Assembly (NCBI GenBank): GCA_902168225.1
Contig: CABHOW010000069.1
Span: 1-50,587 of the forward strand
Source of the DNA: an uncultured Flavihumibacter sp.
GTDB taxonomy: Bacteria > Bacteroidota > Bacteroidia > Chitinophagales > Chitinophagaceae
Reading direction: 5' to 3'
DNA: 50,587 nucleotides
Part shown: piece by piece, positions 34,745-43,530 of the stretch
Layout: every line of letters begins with the position of its first letter
Position numbering within the stretch: position 1 is the stretch's first letter
Notes under the pieces: model-generated
Databases searched by the model: none
What the model was told of the DNA's origin: nothing
The model's input: only the letters and a program-made list of their open reading frames with translations
Made by a program: the position numbers and the translations under genes

Positions 34745-35689
34745 ATGGCCATTCCCGTTGTTGATTTAGCCGATTTTACAAGTGGTGATGTTACTAAAAA
34801 AGCTGCTTTTGTACAAGCCCTTGGTAAAGCTTATGAAGAAGTAGGTTTTGTTGCCGTGAAAAATCATGGCGTTCCCGATGAATTGATTGCACAGCAATAT
34901 GAACATGTACAACAATTTTTTTCGCTGCCGCTCGAGAAAAAATTACATTATGAGATACCCGGATTAGCCGGTCAGCGCGGATACACCAGTTTCGGTAGAG
35001 AACATGCCAAAGGAAGCGAAGCCCCAGATTTAAAAGAGTTTTTTCAATACGGACAAACAGTAGAAGATAATGACCCCATAAAATCGGAATATCCTGATAA
35101 TGTGCAGGTGAGTGAAATTGCGCCTTTCAATAATACGCTGTTTAATGCCTATCGCAATTTTGAAAAAAGCGGGAAAACCTTGTTACAAGCTATTGCGCTC
35201 TACTTGAATTTAGATGAGCATTATTTTGATGACTACGTTCATAATGGTAATTCTATTCTGCGTTGCATTCATTACCCCCCTATTACACATGAACCCAAAA
35301 GTGCCATACGTGCAGAACAACATGAAGATATCAACCTTATTACTTTATTAGTAGGGGCTTCTGCCGACGGGTTACAAATTCTTACCAAGCAAGGAGATTG
35401 GGTGAACGTAACTTCTTTACCCGAACAAATAGTGGTGAATGTGGGAGATATGCTGCAACGTCTTACCAATAATAAATTACGTAGCACTACGCACCGCGTA
35501 GTAAATCCGCCGCGTGAATTATGGCATACCAGCAGGTTCTCCATGCCCTTTTTCCTACACCCGCGTAGCGAAATGAGCTTGGCTTGTTTGGAAAGTTGTA
35601 TCGATGCCGATCATCCCAAAGCCTATCCCGATGCTACTGCAGGAGAATATTTAGATGAAAGGTTGAGGGAGATTGGATTGAAGAAATAG
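34745..35689 (+). CDS. 2-oxoglutarate/Fe(II)-dependent oxygenase, isopenicillin-N-synthase family
   Basis: A cytoplasmic non-haem iron oxygenase. Starting at ATG 34745 gives MAIPVVDLADF, the usual N-terminus. An in-frame upstream start would add residues encoded by the terminator and promoter. The iron ligands are the His and Asp in EQHEDINLITLL and the His in STTHRVVNP; the Arg in SRFSMPFF binds 2-oxoglutarate. The length of 314 residues fits the family. The substrate is unknown. The TAG stop lies in unit 1 of the long hairpin array at 35686. Confidence 0.9.
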   Translation: MAIPVVDLADFTSGDVTKKAAFVQALGKAYEEVGFVAVKNHGVPDELIAQQYEHVQQFFSLPLEKKLHYEIPGLAGQRGYTSFGREHAKGSEAPDLKEFFQYGQTVEDNDPIKSEYPDNVQVSEIAPFNNTLFNAYRNFEKSGKTLLQAIALYLNLDEHYFDDYVHNGNSILRCIHYPPITHEPKSAIRAEQHEDINLITLLVGASADGLQILTKQGDWVNVTSLPEQIVVNVGDMLQRLTNNKLRSTTHRVVNPPRELWHTSRFSMPFFLHPRSEMSLACLESCIDADHPKAYPDATAGEYLDERLREIGLKK

Positions 35690-35761
35690 GTCATTAGTCA
35701 GTAGTCATTGGTCAATGGGGATTGTTATCCTAATGACTTATGACCAGTGACCATTGACGAT
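35686..35761. repeat. Period-7 array forming a 30-bp imperfect hairpin
   Basis: Units of the type ANNNGTC (ATAGGTC, ATTAGTC, AGTAGTC, ATTGGTC) are followed, in the same 7-base register, by complementary GACNNNT units (GACTTAT, GACCAGT, GACCATT). Bases 35690-35720 pair with 35728-35758 with about six mismatches, mostly at the variable unit positions. The oxygenase TAG stop is in the first unit. Confidence 0.85.
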
Positions 35762-35791
35762 AAAATTCCTGTAACCCGTAACAGAGAGCCA

Positions 35792-37048
35792 ATGCATTTT
35801 GTACGTCATACTTCTTTCCTGCGTGCTGTATTAATACATAGTATAACAGCATTTGGTGGCCCGCAGGGACATATGGGGATGATGATGAAAACATTTGTAG
35901 CGGAACGTAAAGATGTAACCGAGGAGGAGTTAGTGGAGTACAATGGTTTTTGTCAGTTATTGCCCGGTGCTTCTTCAACCCAAACCCTTACCCTGATTGG
36001 CTATAAGCGAGGTGGTATTCCACTGGCATTACTTACTTTATTGATTTGGATTTTACCGGCTTGTAGCTTAATGGCCGGATTATCTTTTTTACTGGATTAT
36101 TTTGCCGATATCCAAAAAAAAATAGCAGTGTTTCGCTTTATAGCCCCCATGGCAATTGGTTTTATCGGCTATTCAACAGTGAGAACTTTTCATATCTCCA
36201 TACATAATACCATTACCCAAATTATTATGATCGTAGCAGCGCTTGCTACTTTTATTGGGTTTAAAACACCTTGGGTTTTTCCGGCACTGATTGTATTAGC
36301 CGGTATAGCTACCAATTTTAGTGATAAGCGCATTCCACAAAAAGAAACGCCACCGAAGAAAATTAAGTGGGGGAATATCCTGATTTTTCTGGGGCTCTTT
36401 GGTATAGCGGGTTACACCTCAGAAACGGCTACCAGAAATAATTGGAAACATAGAAAAGCCTATAATCTGTTTGAGAATAACTACCGTTTTGGAAGTTTGG
36501 TTTTCGGGGGAGGAGATGTATTAGTACCATTGATGTATGAACAATACGTAACACGCCCCGAAACCAAAAAAATTCAAGCCAATAAGCGTGATGTATTAAA
36601 AATAGGGAAGGAGGCTTTTTTAACCGGTTCGGGGATGGTAAGGGCAATACCCGGACCTGTATTTTCAATAGGTGCTTTTACAGGAGGTATGGTTTTACAC
36701 GATGCGGGTTTTGGCTGGCAATTAGCCGGCTGTATTATTGGGTCCATTGCCATTTTCTTGCCCAGTGTATTACTTGTTTTATTCTTCTTCCCTGTATGGC
36801 ATAACCTTAAAAAATATGCGGTTATTTACAGAAGCCTGGAAGGGATCAATGCAGCAGTGGTAGGTATTATGGCCGGTGCTACCGCCTATTTGTTGAAGGA
36901 TAATATGTGGCTTCCGCTTTCCGATGGATCGTGGTTACCCTTGTGGGATATGGGTGTGATCATAGGTACTTTTTTATTGTTACAATCGAATAAGATACCC
37001 GCTCCGCTAATCGTAGGCGGATGCATGATATTAGGCGCTTTGGTATAA
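35792..37048 (+). CDS. chrA: Chromate transporter, ChrA family
   Basis: A 418-residue inner-membrane protein with two homologous CHR halves. The first shows [14 protein letters not shown] and [15 protein letters not shown], the second [13 protein letters not shown] and [25 protein letters not shown], with about ten hydrophobic segments. Family members export chromate, exchanging it with sulfate or protons; some homologs have other substrates. ATG 35792 is preferred to an in-frame GTG at 35747 that lies in the hairpin array. No ChrB-type regulator is adjacent. Confidence 0.88.
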   Translation: MHFVRHTSFLRAVLIHSITAFGGPQGHMGMMMKTFVAERKDVTEEELVEYNGFCQLLPGASSTQTLTLIGYKRGGIPLALLTLLIWILPACSLMAGLSFLLDYFADIQKKIAVFRFIAPMAIGFIGYSTVRTFHISIHNTITQIIMIVAALATFIGFKTPWVFPALIVLAGIATNFSDKRIPQKETPPKKIKWGNILIFLGLFGIAGYTSETATRNNWKHRKAYNLFENNYRFGSLVFGGGDVLVPLMYEQYVTRPETKKIQANKRDVLKIGKEAFLTGSGMVRAIPGPVFSIGAFTGGMVLHDAGFGWQLAGCIIGSIAIFLPSVLLVLFFFPVWHNLKKYAVIYRSLEGINAAVVGIMAGATAYLLKDNMWLPLSDGSWLPLWDMGVIIGTFLLLQSNKIPAPLIVGGCMILGALV

Positions 37049-37082
37049 CTTTATTATCTTTCTCCTTACCCAAAAAAGAATT

Positions 37083-37826
37083 ATGGTTACACTGGCATTT
37101 TACAATCTCAAAGGAGGTGTTGGTAAAACGGCTGCCTCCGTAAACTTTGCTTATTTAGCGGCTAAGGAGGGGTATAAAACCTTATTATGGGATTTAGACC
37201 CTCAAGGATCTTCCTCTTTTTATTTTGGTGCAACTGCCCAAACAAAAAATGAAGCTAAAAAAATATTGAGTAATGAACTCAGTTTAGCCGATGCTATTCA
37301 GGCCACTTCCTACGATAACCTCGATATTATTGCTGCTGATATGAGTGCGCGACAAGCAGATATTTTATTGAATGAAATGAAACAATCGAAGAAAAAGATC
37401 GCTGCCATATTGAGCACTGTGAAAAAAGAGTATGATATCGTTGTGTTGGATTGTCCGCCCGGTATTTCTGTTTTACACGATGCTGTATTTAGCGGCGCCG
37501 ATTGGATTTTGATGCCCAATATTCCTACTACTTTGTCTATCCGCTCTTATGAATCGGTGGTGCAATATTTTAAAGAGCATGATGGAGATACGTCGAAGCT
37601 TAAATGTTTCTTTAGTATGGTAGATCATCGTAAAAATTTGCATCACGAAGTGATCAATGATTTTTATAGTCATAAACTCTTTTTCAAAAACTATATCCCT
37701 TATTTAAGCGATGTTGAAAAAATGGGCATTCATGAAGCACCACTTGAAACCTTTGCCCCCAGCAGTTATGCGGCCCAATGTTATAGAGATCTTTGGAAAG
37801 AAATTAAAAAAGCTTGTATACATTAA
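37083..37826 (+). CDS. ParA-family ATPase
   Basis: A deviant-Walker ATPase of the ParA/Soj/MinD class. FYNLKGGVGKTAASVNFAYLAAKEG (7-31) holds the signature KGGVGKT. The switch region is LLWDLDPQGSSS, and VVLDCPPGISVLHDAVFSGAD the Walker B region. No ParB, parS-like repeat or replication gene is near, so it is an orphan rather than a chromosome-partition pair. Such orphans may position other cargo. It is 3 bases upstream of an esterase gene and probably in one transcript with that gene and the MBL-fold gene. Confidence 0.85.
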   Translation: MVTLAFYNLKGGVGKTAASVNFAYLAAKEGYKTLLWDLDPQGSSSFYFGATAQTKNEAKKILSNELSLADAIQATSYDNLDIIAADMSARQADILLNEMKQSKKKIAAILSTVKKEYDIVVLDCPPGISVLHDAVFSGADWILMPNIPTTLSIRSYESVVQYFKEHDGDTSKLKCFFSMVDHRKNLHHEVINDFYSHKLFFKNYIPYLSDVEKMGIHEAPLETFAPSSYAAQCYRDLWKEIKKACIH

Positions 37827-37829
37827 AGT

Positions 37830-38561
37830 ATGAACAAACAAATTACTTCCTGGCATAGCCCGGCTTTGCATAAAGATATGCCTATTGCATCTTATGGTCA
37901 TTATGGTTTTGCACTATTATTGATACCTACAGCTGCAGCCGATTATTTAGAGTATGAGCGTTTTCAATTAATTGACGCTTTAGCACCACATATTGAAGCG
38001 GGTAAATTACGCGTATTCAGTATTGATAGTATGAACAAGGAAAGTTGGATGAATAATGAAATGCTTCCCGAGCATAAAGCTATTCGGCATAATCAATTCA
38101 ACGAATATGTTTTTAATGAAGTGGTTCCTTTTATCAGAAATAGTACCAGTAATGAAACCATGATTTATACCTGTGGTGCTTCCTTTGGTGCTTTGCACGC
38201 GATGAATTTATTTCTAAAACGTCCGGATATTATTAACGGCGCCATAAGTATGAGCGGTGTATACAATTTGATGGAATACACTAAAGGCTTCTTCGATGAG
38301 CAAGTATATTATAATAGTCCGGAACATTATTTGCCTAATTTGAGTGATCATTGGTATTTGGAAAAAATCAGGGCTAGTCATCATATTCACATTTATACGG
38401 GTAGTGGTAATTACGAAGATCCGGAAGCATCGAAAAGATTTGCCGGAGTGCTTTATAATAAAGGTATTTGGTATGATTTAGATGTGTGGGGTAACGATAT
38501 TCATCACGATTGGCCAACATGGCGCACGATGCTGCCTTATATCATCGATACAAAATTTTAA
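37830..38561 (+). CDS. Esterase-like alpha/beta hydrolase
   Basis: A 243-residue putative esterase (esterase-D/PF00756-like). The nucleophile motif is GASFGA with Ser118. The acid is probably in HIYTGSGNYEDPEAS, and the histidine in IHHDWPTWRTMLP near the end. No signal peptide is visible, so it is cytoplasmic. It sits 3 bases after the ParA-like gene and 6 bases before the MBL-fold gene. The substrate is unknown. Confidence 0.82.
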   Translation: MNKQITSWHSPALHKDMPIASYGHYGFALLLIPTAAADYLEYERFQLIDALAPHIEAGKLRVFSIDSMNKESWMNNEMLPEHKAIRHNQFNEYVFNEVVPFIRNSTSNETMIYTCGASFGALHAMNLFLKRPDIINGAISMSGVYNLMEYTKGFFDEQVYYNSPEHYLPNLSDHWYLEKIRASHHIHIYTGSGNYEDPEASKRFAGVLYNKGIWYDLDVWGNDIHHDWPTWRTMLPYIIDTKF

Positions 38562-38567
38562 ACGAAC

Positions 38568-39656
38568 ATGGTGTTATTGATCTGGTTATTGGTGATCGCA
38601 GGGTTAATTGTCTTGTGGTTGAACAGTGATATGTTCGGGAGCTTGCCCAAAAAAGAATCATTACTTCGTGTGCAGTTATCCAAAAATTATCGGGAAGGTA
38701 AATTTCAAAACCTTCATCATACCCCTGATTTGGCAGAGGGAGTAGGATTTTTTAAAGTGATGAAAGATTTTTTCTTCAATAAAGAAAAAAATAATGTGCC
38801 GCCGATCGCATTACCTACTAAGAAAATTAATCTTTTTGATATAGGAGTGGAGGAGCAGGTATTTGTTTGGTTTGGGCATTCATCTTATTTCATGCAAGTA
38901 GATGGAAAGAAGATTTTAGTTGATCCCGTACTCAGTGGTTCTGCTTCTCCTGTTCCCTATAATGTGAAAGCTTTTGCAGGAACAGATGTATATGCGGTGA
39001 GTGATATCCCTATTATCGATTTTTTATTTATCTCACATGATCATTGGGATCATTTGGATTATACAACAATTACCAAGATACAACCTACCGTTCGTAAGGT
39101 TTTTTGTGGATTGGGTGTAAGTGCCCATTTAAAAAAATGGGGTTATGATAATTCACAAATTGTAGAAGCCGATTGGAATGAGTTGATGTTAGCTGAAAAT
39201 GGATTTGTTGTAAATAGTGTTCCTGCCAGACATTTTTCAGGTAGATTATTTAAGCGTAATCAATCACTGTGGATGAGTTATGTGTTGCAAACCCCTAGCA
39301 TGAAAATTTTCATAGGCGGAGATTCAGGATACGATGATCATTTTCAGAAAATCGGAGAGGATTTCGGGGAGTTTGATTGGGCTATATTAGAATGCGGACA
39401 ATACCATGCATACTGGAAGTATATTCATATGATGCCTGAAGAGGTTATTACTGCAGCAAAGGAACTTAAGGCAAAAAAAATGATCCCCGTACATTGGGCT
39501 AAATTTAGCTTAGCATTGCATGCTTGGAAAGATCCAGCAGAAAGGGTATCTGCGGCTGCTGAAAAAGAGGGGGTAGAAGCTTATTATCCCATGATCGGCG
39601 ATAAGCTAAACCTTTTAGCTCCCGAGCAAACTGCTAAATGGTGGGAAACAGTGTAA
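38568..39656 (+). CDS. Metallo-beta-lactamase-fold hydrolase, NAPE-PLD/UlaG-like
   Basis: A 362-residue MBL-fold enzyme anchored by an N-terminal membrane segment (about 2-19). WFGHSSYFMQVDGKKILVDPVLSG begins the domain. HDHWDH at 157-162 is the metal-binding signature, followed by ARHFSGR, FIGGDSGYDDHF and IPVHWAKFSLALHAW. This set is typical of NAPE-phospholipase D-like or UlaG-like members, which cleave phosphodiesters or lactones. It is the last of three closely spaced genes (ParA, esterase, MBL). Confidence 0.88.
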   Translation: MVLLIWLLVIAGLIVLWLNSDMFGSLPKKESLLRVQLSKNYREGKFQNLHHTPDLAEGVGFFKVMKDFFFNKEKNNVPPIALPTKKINLFDIGVEEQVFVWFGHSSYFMQVDGKKILVDPVLSGSASPVPYNVKAFAGTDVYAVSDIPIIDFLFISHDHWDHLDYTTITKIQPTVRKVFCGLGVSAHLKKWGYDNSQIVEADWNELMLAENGFVVNSVPARHFSGRLFKRNQSLWMSYVLQTPSMKIFIGGDSGYDDHFQKIGEDFGEFDWAILECGQYHAYWKYIHMMPEEVITAAKELKAKKMIPVHWAKFSLALHAWKDPAERVSAAAEKEGVEAYYPMIGDKLNLLAPEQTAKWWETV

Positions 39657-39747
39657 CATCATTATTTATAAATGGCAAAAGACTGTTAATTCCCTTTTTA
39701 AAATATGGTTCAATGCGTATGCTGGATTAATATTACAGTTTAAATTA

Positions 39748-40533
39748 ATGCCCTTGAGGAGAAATATACATGTTCGTTTGTTTTTGCTATTACTTGTGAA
39801 CAGTATATTTTTTATATCGGCACGTGCGCAGTTCATTACTGTTAGCGGAACTGTTTATGATATTTCGGCTAGGCGACCCTTGGAAGCGGTTGCTGTACAA
39901 AGCACATCGGGCCGTGGAACAATTACGGATTCTCTGGGCAGGTATATACTTACTGTTTTAAAAACAGATTCAATCTGGTTTTCGATGATTGGGAAATCGA
40001 CTATGAAATATGCCATAGATACCATAAGCAATATGGAGAATTTTAATGTGATGATTCATGTACGTGCTTATGATTTACCGGAAGTAAAAGTGCGAAACAA
40101 TTATTATCGGTACGATTCTATGATGAATAGAAAAGATTATGCAAAAGTTTTCGATTTTAGAAAGCCCAATTTAAGAGCTGTTACACCAAGCGGATATAAT
40201 CCCGGTGCAACTGTCGGGTTTGATTTAGGATCGATCATTGATATGTTTCGCTTTAAGTATAACCGTAGTATGTTAACCTTGCAAAAGCGATTATTAGAGG
40301 AGGAGCATGAGAAATATATCAATAGTCGCTTTACAAAACCATTTGTAAAAAAGATCACCAAATTACAATCGCCGGAATTAGATACGTTCATGCGCCGATA
40401 CCGACCAACCTATGATTTTTTACAGCAGGTAAATGAATTAGAGTTAGGCTATTATATAACCAAATGTTTGGATCAATATAAAGCTGCCCGCTATAATTGG
40501 AAGGGTGGTTTGTATAGAAGGAGGGATAATTAG
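39748..40533 (+). CDS. Exported carboxypeptidase-regulatory-like domain protein
   Basis: A 261-residue envelope protein of unknown role. Residues 1-28 are a signal peptide ending in SARAQ. Residues about 30-105 form a carboxypeptidase-D-regulatory-like beta-sandwich (FITVSGTVYDISARRPLEAV, then GTITDSLGRYIL). The remainder is basic, tyrosine- and arginine-rich and helical (about 150-261). This N-terminal domain is shared with SusC proteins, but no plug or barrel follows. It stands alone; its TAG stop is unit 1 of a heptamer array. Confidence 0.8.
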   Translation: MPLRRNIHVRLFLLLLVNSIFFISARAQFITVSGTVYDISARRPLEAVAVQSTSGRGTITDSLGRYILTVLKTDSIWFSMIGKSTMKYAIDTISNMENFNVMIHVRAYDLPEVKVRNNYYRYDSMMNRKDYAKVFDFRKPNLRAVTPSGYNPGATVGFDLGSIIDMFRFKYNRSMLTLQKRLLEEEHEKYINSRFTKPFVKKITKLQSPELDTFMRRYRPTYDFLQQVNELELGYYITKCLDQYKAARYNWKGGLYRRRDN

Positions 40534-40572
40534 GGAGTAGTGCACTACACACTACCCACTGCCTTCTCCCCC
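40531..40572. repeat. Period-7 array spanning two convergent stop codons
   Basis: Units TAGGGAG, TAGTGCA, CTACACA, CTACCCA, CTGCCTT keep a 7-base register. The first TAG is the stop of the plus-strand gene at 40533. The minus-strand APH-kinase gene also stops inside it (40545), so the array encodes the last residues of that protein. It contains the perfect palindrome GTAGTGCACTAC. Confidence 0.75.
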
Positions 40573-41540
40573 AGCATCTTTACCATATGAATCAATTGCC
40601 CGAATCGCGGGTCGGTGCTATGGCCTTGCTTCCATCTATGATAAATCTGTTGTGCAATTACTGCATTCTTGAAAAGGCCAAATACATAATAGAAATTAAT
40701 ATCAGAAAGATCACGGCCTGTTTTTGTAGCATATACTTCAATCAATTCTTGCCTTTTATAATTGCCGGGTAACCAAGTCAAATTAAAATTAGTAAACACA
40801 TCACCTTCACCCGCCTCAAACCAATAAGCTAACATAGCTCCAAAATCCATTAAAGGGTCTCCTACTGTACACATTTCCCAATCGAGCACACCAACAATAT
40901 TTTGTAGATCTGTATCAAAAATTACATTATCGTATTTAAAATCGTTGTGTAATAAACTAGGCTGCTGATCAATAGGCCGATATTGTTTTAGCCAGTCTGC
41001 CGTTTTGTTCATGCCATCCATCTTATCTGTTTCCGCAGCGTAATATCTTTTAATCCATCCTTCTACCTGCCTTTGTACATAGCCTTCGGGTTTGCCGAGT
41101 TGGAAAAGACCTGTAGCTTCAATATCTATAGCGTGAAGAGAGGCTAACGTATCGATCATTTTTTCGGAGAGACTTCTAAAAGTCTCTTCCGTAATATTCA
41201 TTTTCGGGGCATTATGGGCGCGTAGAATAATACCTTCTAATTGTTGCATGATATAAAAGGGAGCGCCCGTAACGCTTATATCTTCTGTATAAAAAATAGG
41301 TGTCGGAATTTTCGAAAAATGGGGGAGTAGGAGTTGTAGCACTTTGTATTCACGACCCATATCGTGAGCCGATTTAATATTCGCTCCGGGAGGCGGCGTT
41401 CTTAATACATAGCTACCATTATTTGTTTCGATGGCATACGTAATATTAGAAAAGCCACCGGGGTATTTTGTGTACGACGCTACTGTACCAATAGGTACTT
41501 GATGCGCTTTGATGATATTATTTAGTGCTTCTATATTCAT
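40545..41540 (-). CDS. APH-type kinase, ACAD10/11-kinase-like
   Basis: A 331-residue aminoglycoside-phosphotransferase-fold kinase. The catalytic loop is LLHNDFKYDNVIFD, and VLDWEMCTVGDPLMDFGAMLAYW holds the metal-binding Asp. The N-lobe shows GGFSNITYAIETNNGSYVLRTPPPG. Members next to acyl-CoA dehydrogenases resemble the kinase domain of ACAD10/11 and LvaA, which phosphorylate 4-hydroxyacyl-CoA. Its ATG overlaps the dehydrogenase stop by 4 bases (41537-41540). Drug resistance is unlikely in this context. Confidence 0.85.
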   Translation of the reverse strand: MNIEALNNIIKAHQVPIGTVASYTKYPGGFSNITYAIETNNGSYVLRTPPPGANIKSAHDMGREYKVLQLLLPHFSKIPTPIFYTEDISVTGAPFYIMQQLEGIILRAHNAPKMNITEETFRSLSEKMIDTLASLHAIDIEATGLFQLGKPEGYVQRQVEGWIKRYYAAETDKMDGMNKTADWLKQYRPIDQQPSLLHNDFKYDNVIFDTDLQNIVGVLDWEMCTVGDPLMDFGAMLAYWFEAGEGDVFTNFNLTWLPGNYKRQELIEVYATKTGRDLSDINFYYVFGLFKNAVIAQQIYHRWKQGHSTDPRFGQLIHMVKMLGEKAVGSV

Positions 41541-42760
41541 CTTATGGTTGTTCGATCCTTACTCATCCCATATTTCTTCAAAATACTGAGCGCCAGGCTT
41601 TGTTTATGTACTTCATCTGCACCATCCCAAATTCTAGCACCGCGTTCGTGTTGGTATAAATTAGCGAGCATGGTGGCATCGGAAATACCCATAGCGCCAT
41701 GTATCTGAATGGCTCTATCGAGTACCTGTAAGAACATATTGGCTACATAGAATTTAATCCCCGAAATTTGATCACGTACTGCCGGTGCGCCATACAAATC
41801 AATATTATGCGCGGTGCGTAATACCAATAATCTGCAGCCATCAATAGCTACCCTACTTTCTGCAATAAATCCTTGAATAAATTGTTTTTGTCCGAGTACA
41901 ACACCCTCTTCCATTTCGCGAGAAACAGCACGTTTGCACATAAGGTCGAATGCCTTTTCTGCAATACCTATCCAACGCATGCAATGATGAATTCTTCCCG
42001 GACCTAATCTTTCCTGCGCTAAACGAAAGCCTTGATTTTCTTCACCGATTAAATTACTGAGAGGTACGCGGCAATTTGTATATTTTATTTCGGCATGGCT
42101 CGCCCAGCCTTCGCCGGGCTCGCCGAATACAGGAATATTACGCACCAATTCATACCCCGGTGTATCGGTAGGAACAATAATCATACTGGCTCTTTCATGA
42201 GGCTTAGCTTGTGGATTCGTAACAGCCATCACAATAGCAAAAGAAGCGCCATCGGCTGCCGTAGTAAACCATTTATGGCCATTAATAACATATTCATTTC
42301 CCTCGCGAACTGCGGTGGTAGCCATGCGAGTGGGATTAGAGCCTGCAAACTCAGGCTCCGTCATAGAAAAGCAGCTTCTAATTTTTCCTTCCAGTAAAGG
42401 GTGCAAAAATTTTTCTTTGATGGCGGCCGATCCAAATTTGCTGATCAACTCCGTATTACCGATATCAGGAGCTTGGGCATTAAAGGTATATTGTCCGTAA
42501 TAGGGTGCTAAGGAAAGAATTTCACTTACTTGTCCGAATTCACATAAGGTTAAACCCATGCCGCCTTCGGCGGCAGGTAAGTGACAATTCCACCAGCCTT
42601 TCGCTTTTACTAATTCCCTTTTTTGGGCTAATATTTTTTCTGTTTCTTTAAATGGTCGAGTAATATGATCTACCTCTAATGGAACGAGCTCTGAAAGTAC
42701 AAACGCTTTTACCTGAGGTAGTAGATCTTTAATTCTGTCTGTAATAAAAATCGGTTCCAT
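41537..42760 (-). CDS. Acyl-CoA dehydrogenase, ACAD10/11-like
   Basis: A 407-residue flavoenzyme. CFSMTEPEFAGSNPTRMATTA is the substrate/FAD-binding signature, with GHKWFTTAADGASFAIVMAVT beside it. QERLGPGRIHHCMRWIGIAEKAFDLM and QIHGAMGISDATMLANLYQHERGARIWDGADEVHK form the C-terminal helical domain. The last two are typical of the ACAD11-related clade, in which the enzyme completes removal of a phosphorylated 4-hydroxyl. One base separates it from the upstream SDR, and it overlaps the kinase gene by 4 bases. Confidence 0.9.
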   Translation of the reverse strand: MEPIFITDRIKDLLPQVKAFVLSELVPLEVDHITRPFKETEKILAQKRELVKAKGWWNCHLPAAEGGMGLTLCEFGQVSEILSLAPYYGQYTFNAQAPDIGNTELISKFGSAAIKEKFLHPLLEGKIRSCFSMTEPEFAGSNPTRMATTAVREGNEYVINGHKWFTTAADGASFAIVMAVTNPQAKPHERASMIIVPTDTPGYELVRNIPVFGEPGEGWASHAEIKYTNCRVPLSNLIGEENQGFRLAQERLGPGRIHHCMRWIGIAEKAFDLMCKRAVSREMEEGVVLGQKQFIQGFIAESRVAIDGCRLLVLRTAHNIDLYGAPAVRDQISGIKFYVANMFLQVLDRAIQIHGAMGISDATMLANLYQHERGARIWDGADEVHKQSLALSILKKYGMSKDRTTIR

Positions 42761-42761
42761 A

Positions 42762-43529
42762 TTAAATTGTTACGCCACCATCGGCCGTGAATAATGTGCC
42801 CGTACAATAACCTGATGCCTCTGATGCTAAGAATAAAGCAAGTGCGGCAATTTCTTCTACAGTACCCATACGTGCGATAGGGGCTTGCTTTACAAAATGA
42901 TATAACCACTTTTCATTTTGCCATAAAGCTTCTGAGAATTTTGTTTTTATCAAACCCGGACAAATAGCATTCACACGAATATGATCAGTACCCCATTCTT
43001 TAGCAGTTACGCGGGTGAGCATATTGAGCGCAGCTTTGGATACAGAGTAAATTCCCAACCCCGGATCGGGCGTATTACCGGCAATAGAGCTAATATTAAT
43101 AACAGATCCGCCACCTCTTGCTTTCATAATGGGATATACTAATTTACTTAATTCGAAAGGTGCTTTTACATTTACATCCATAATTTTATCGAAAGCCCAT
43201 TCTTCGCAGGTTATAACCGGACCAAATACCGGATTACTGGCTGCATTATTTACAAGAATATCTATTCCTCCAAAATGTGCCATTGTTTTTTCTACTAAAT
43301 CTTTGCACGCATTGATATCGCCGGCGTTTCCTGCGAAGCCGATACATTGGCCCCCCTTATTTATTATGGCAGCAGCTACTTTATCAAGATCTTCTTGTTT
43401 GCGAGAATTGATCACAACTTGTGCCCCATTGGCAGCAAAAAAATGGGCAATAGCCTCTCCAATCCCTTTACTGGCACCTGTTATAAGTGCTACTTTTCCT
43501 TTTAAAGAAAAAATTTGATTTGCTTCCAT
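42762..43529 (-). CDS. Short-chain dehydrogenase/reductase
   Basis: A classical 255-residue SDR. ITGASKGIGEAIAHFF (about 16-31) is the cofactor glycine motif, NNAASNP the NAG-type motif, and the catalytic Ser in INISSIAG with YSVSKAALN complete the tetrad. SGYCTGTLFTADGG is the usual end. It is the second gene of a four-gene operon, one base from its neighbours on both sides. A likely role is oxidoreduction of a hydroxy- or keto-acyl-CoA in the same pathway. Confidence 0.9.
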   Translation of the reverse strand: MEANQIFSLKGKVALITGASKGIGEAIAHFFAANGAQVVINSRKQEDLDKVAAAIINKGGQCIGFAGNAGDINACKDLVEKTMAHFGGIDILVNNAASNPVFGPVITCEEWAFDKIMDVNVKAPFELSKLVYPIMKARGGGSVINISSIAGNTPDPGLGIYSVSKAALNMLTRVTAKEWGTDHIRVNAICPGLIKTKFSEALWQNEKWLYHFVKQAPIARMGTVEEIAALALFLASEASGYCTGTLFTADGGVTI

Positions 43530-43530
43530 A

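Noticed and set aside
35747..35791. GTG start for the chromate transporter
   Set aside because: The GTG lies in the hairpin array. ATG 35792 begins directly at the conserved membrane-protein N-terminus.
37083..37826. ParA as evidence of a plasmid or chromosome-partition locus
   Set aside because: No ParB, replication initiator or parS-like repeats nearby; the surrounding genes are chromosomal.
40545..41540. Aminoglycoside resistance gene
   Set aside because: The APH fold is present, but the operon with an acyl-CoA dehydrogenase and SDRs points to acyl-CoA metabolism.
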